NCBI GenBank assembly: GCA_900757265.1
Contig: CAAENW010000182.1
Coordinates: 1-5,135 of the forward strand
Reading direction: 5' to 3'
From: an uncultured Collinsella sp.
GTDB taxonomy: Bacteria > Actinomycetota > Coriobacteriia > Coriobacteriales > Coriobacteriaceae
DNA length: 5,135 bases
Part shown: piece by piece, positions 4,661 to 5,135 of the stretch
Layout of the letters: each line of letters starts with the position of its first letter
Numbering within the stretch: the first letter of the stretch is position 1
Translations under genes and position numbers: made by a program
Notes under the pieces: generated by a model
Databases searched by the model: none
What the model was told of the DNA's origin: nothing
Seen by the model: the letters and a program-made list of their open reading frames with translations, nothing else

Positions 4661-5135
4661 GTTTCTGGGATTTGCCTGGGAGCTGCTGGCAAAGGTTGTC
4701 TACAACGTCGTTGCCGTTGTGAGCTCCATCCTTAACCTGCTGGTGTTTGGCTGGGTTGAGTACTTCAACATCTTTATGACCTACTTCACCACGTTTGACC
4801 TGGTGGGCAAGATCGGCGCGGTCATTCTGTTTGCCATGCTCATCGCAGTCCCCGTGCTGATTGTGGCCATTCTGATCCACCACTACCGCATCAACCGTCG
4901 CCTGCATCGCGACGACACGTCCAACAAGGCGCTCTATCGCGAGATCGGCCGCCTGAACAAGCAGGTGCTCGACCTCATGGACGAGAAGAACAAGCTGCTG
5001 GCGCTCAAGGTCAATGCCATGGGCGGCACCAAGCAGATTCCGTACGTGGGCGCCTCGGCCTTGGCCGACGACCACCTGCCCACGGTGGGCAACGTGGTGG
5101 GCGCCGCTGCGGGCGCGGGCACGGTCGCAGGCGCG
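4653..5135 (+). CDS. Membrane protein with two spans and a coiled coil (3' end missing)
   Basis: The frame is open from a GTG at 4653 to the window edge, giving at least 161 residues with no stop. It overlaps the end of sipW by 8 bases and follows a strong ribosome binding site. Two hydrophobic spans are visible, about 11-34 (LLAKVVYNVVAVV onward) and 52-75 (GKIGAVILFAMLIAVPVLIV region). They are joined by a short aromatic loop (EYFNIFMTYF). The basic stretch HHYRINRRLHR (76-86) after span 2 puts the C-terminal side in the cytoplasm. Residues 90-120 (KALYREIGRLNKQVLDL onward) have heptad-like leucines typical of a coiled coil. An Ala/Gly-rich segment (about 145-161) then runs off the edge. 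I do not recognise the family. Overlap with sipW suggests equal synthesis and perhaps contact with the peptidase, through the coils or the membrane. The full length and any further domain are unknown. Confidence 0.8.
   Translation, partial: MSEFLGFAWELLAKVVYNVVAVVSSILNLLVFGWVEYFNIFMTYFTTFDLVGKIGAVILFAMLIAVPVLIVAILIHHYRINRRLHRDDTSNKALYREIGRLNKQVLDLMDEKNKLLALKVNAMGGTKQIPYVGASALADDHLPTVGNVVGAAAGAGTVAGA

Noticed and set aside
1..5135. CRISPR array, insertion sequence or phage genes
   Set aside because: No regularly spaced direct repeats, terminal inverted repeats, transposase or phage-like products were found on either strand.

Overview
The window is about 60-65% G+C in its coding part. It reads as a bacterial chromosomal locus built around a SipW-type (archaeal/ER-type) signal peptidase and four tandem paralogous proteins that look like its substrates. 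The combination of G+C, codon use, compact same-strand layout and the 'ATYAWF' type of SipW-cognate signal peptide suggests a Coriobacteriia-like actinobacterium (for example Collinsella or a relative). This is an inference from style; no phylogenetic marker was tested.

Layout. At the left edge, on the minus strand, is a complete tRNA-Val(GAC) with encoded CCA (6-80), preceded by a good sigma70-type promoter (110-138) with an A/T-rich stretch upstream of it. A roughly 230-base region (81-310) separates it from a plus-strand gene train. The train is: secreted protein 1 (311-1195), secreted protein 2 (1207-2043), secreted protein 3 (2058-3044), secreted protein 4 (3047-3853), the signal peptidase sipW (3914-4660), and a membrane protein with a coiled coil (4653 to the window edge, incomplete). 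Gaps are 11, 14, 2 and 60 bases, then an 8-base overlap, so this is very probably one operon.

How the genes may work together. The four paralogues each carry an n-region, a hydrophobic core and a T-[YF]-A-W-[FY] cleavage box. The mature parts share an LxPV[ST]T-like motif, a central strand containing A-x-R, an EG[CT]D box and a hydrophobic C-terminal strand. SipW has the Ser-His-Asp catalytic arrangement expected for this class and would cleave the four precursors at the outer face of the membrane. The products have no LPXTG signal or C-terminal anchor, so they would be released or would assemble non-covalently. By analogy with tapA-sipW-tasA of Bacillus subtilis, an extracellular fibre or matrix is a reasonable hypothesis, but apart from the signal peptide I do not recognise TasA in these sequences. 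The signal peptidase has an unusually long cytoplasmic, coiled-coil-prone tail. The next gene encodes two membrane spans followed by another predicted cytoplasmic coil, so the last two proteins may form a membrane complex.
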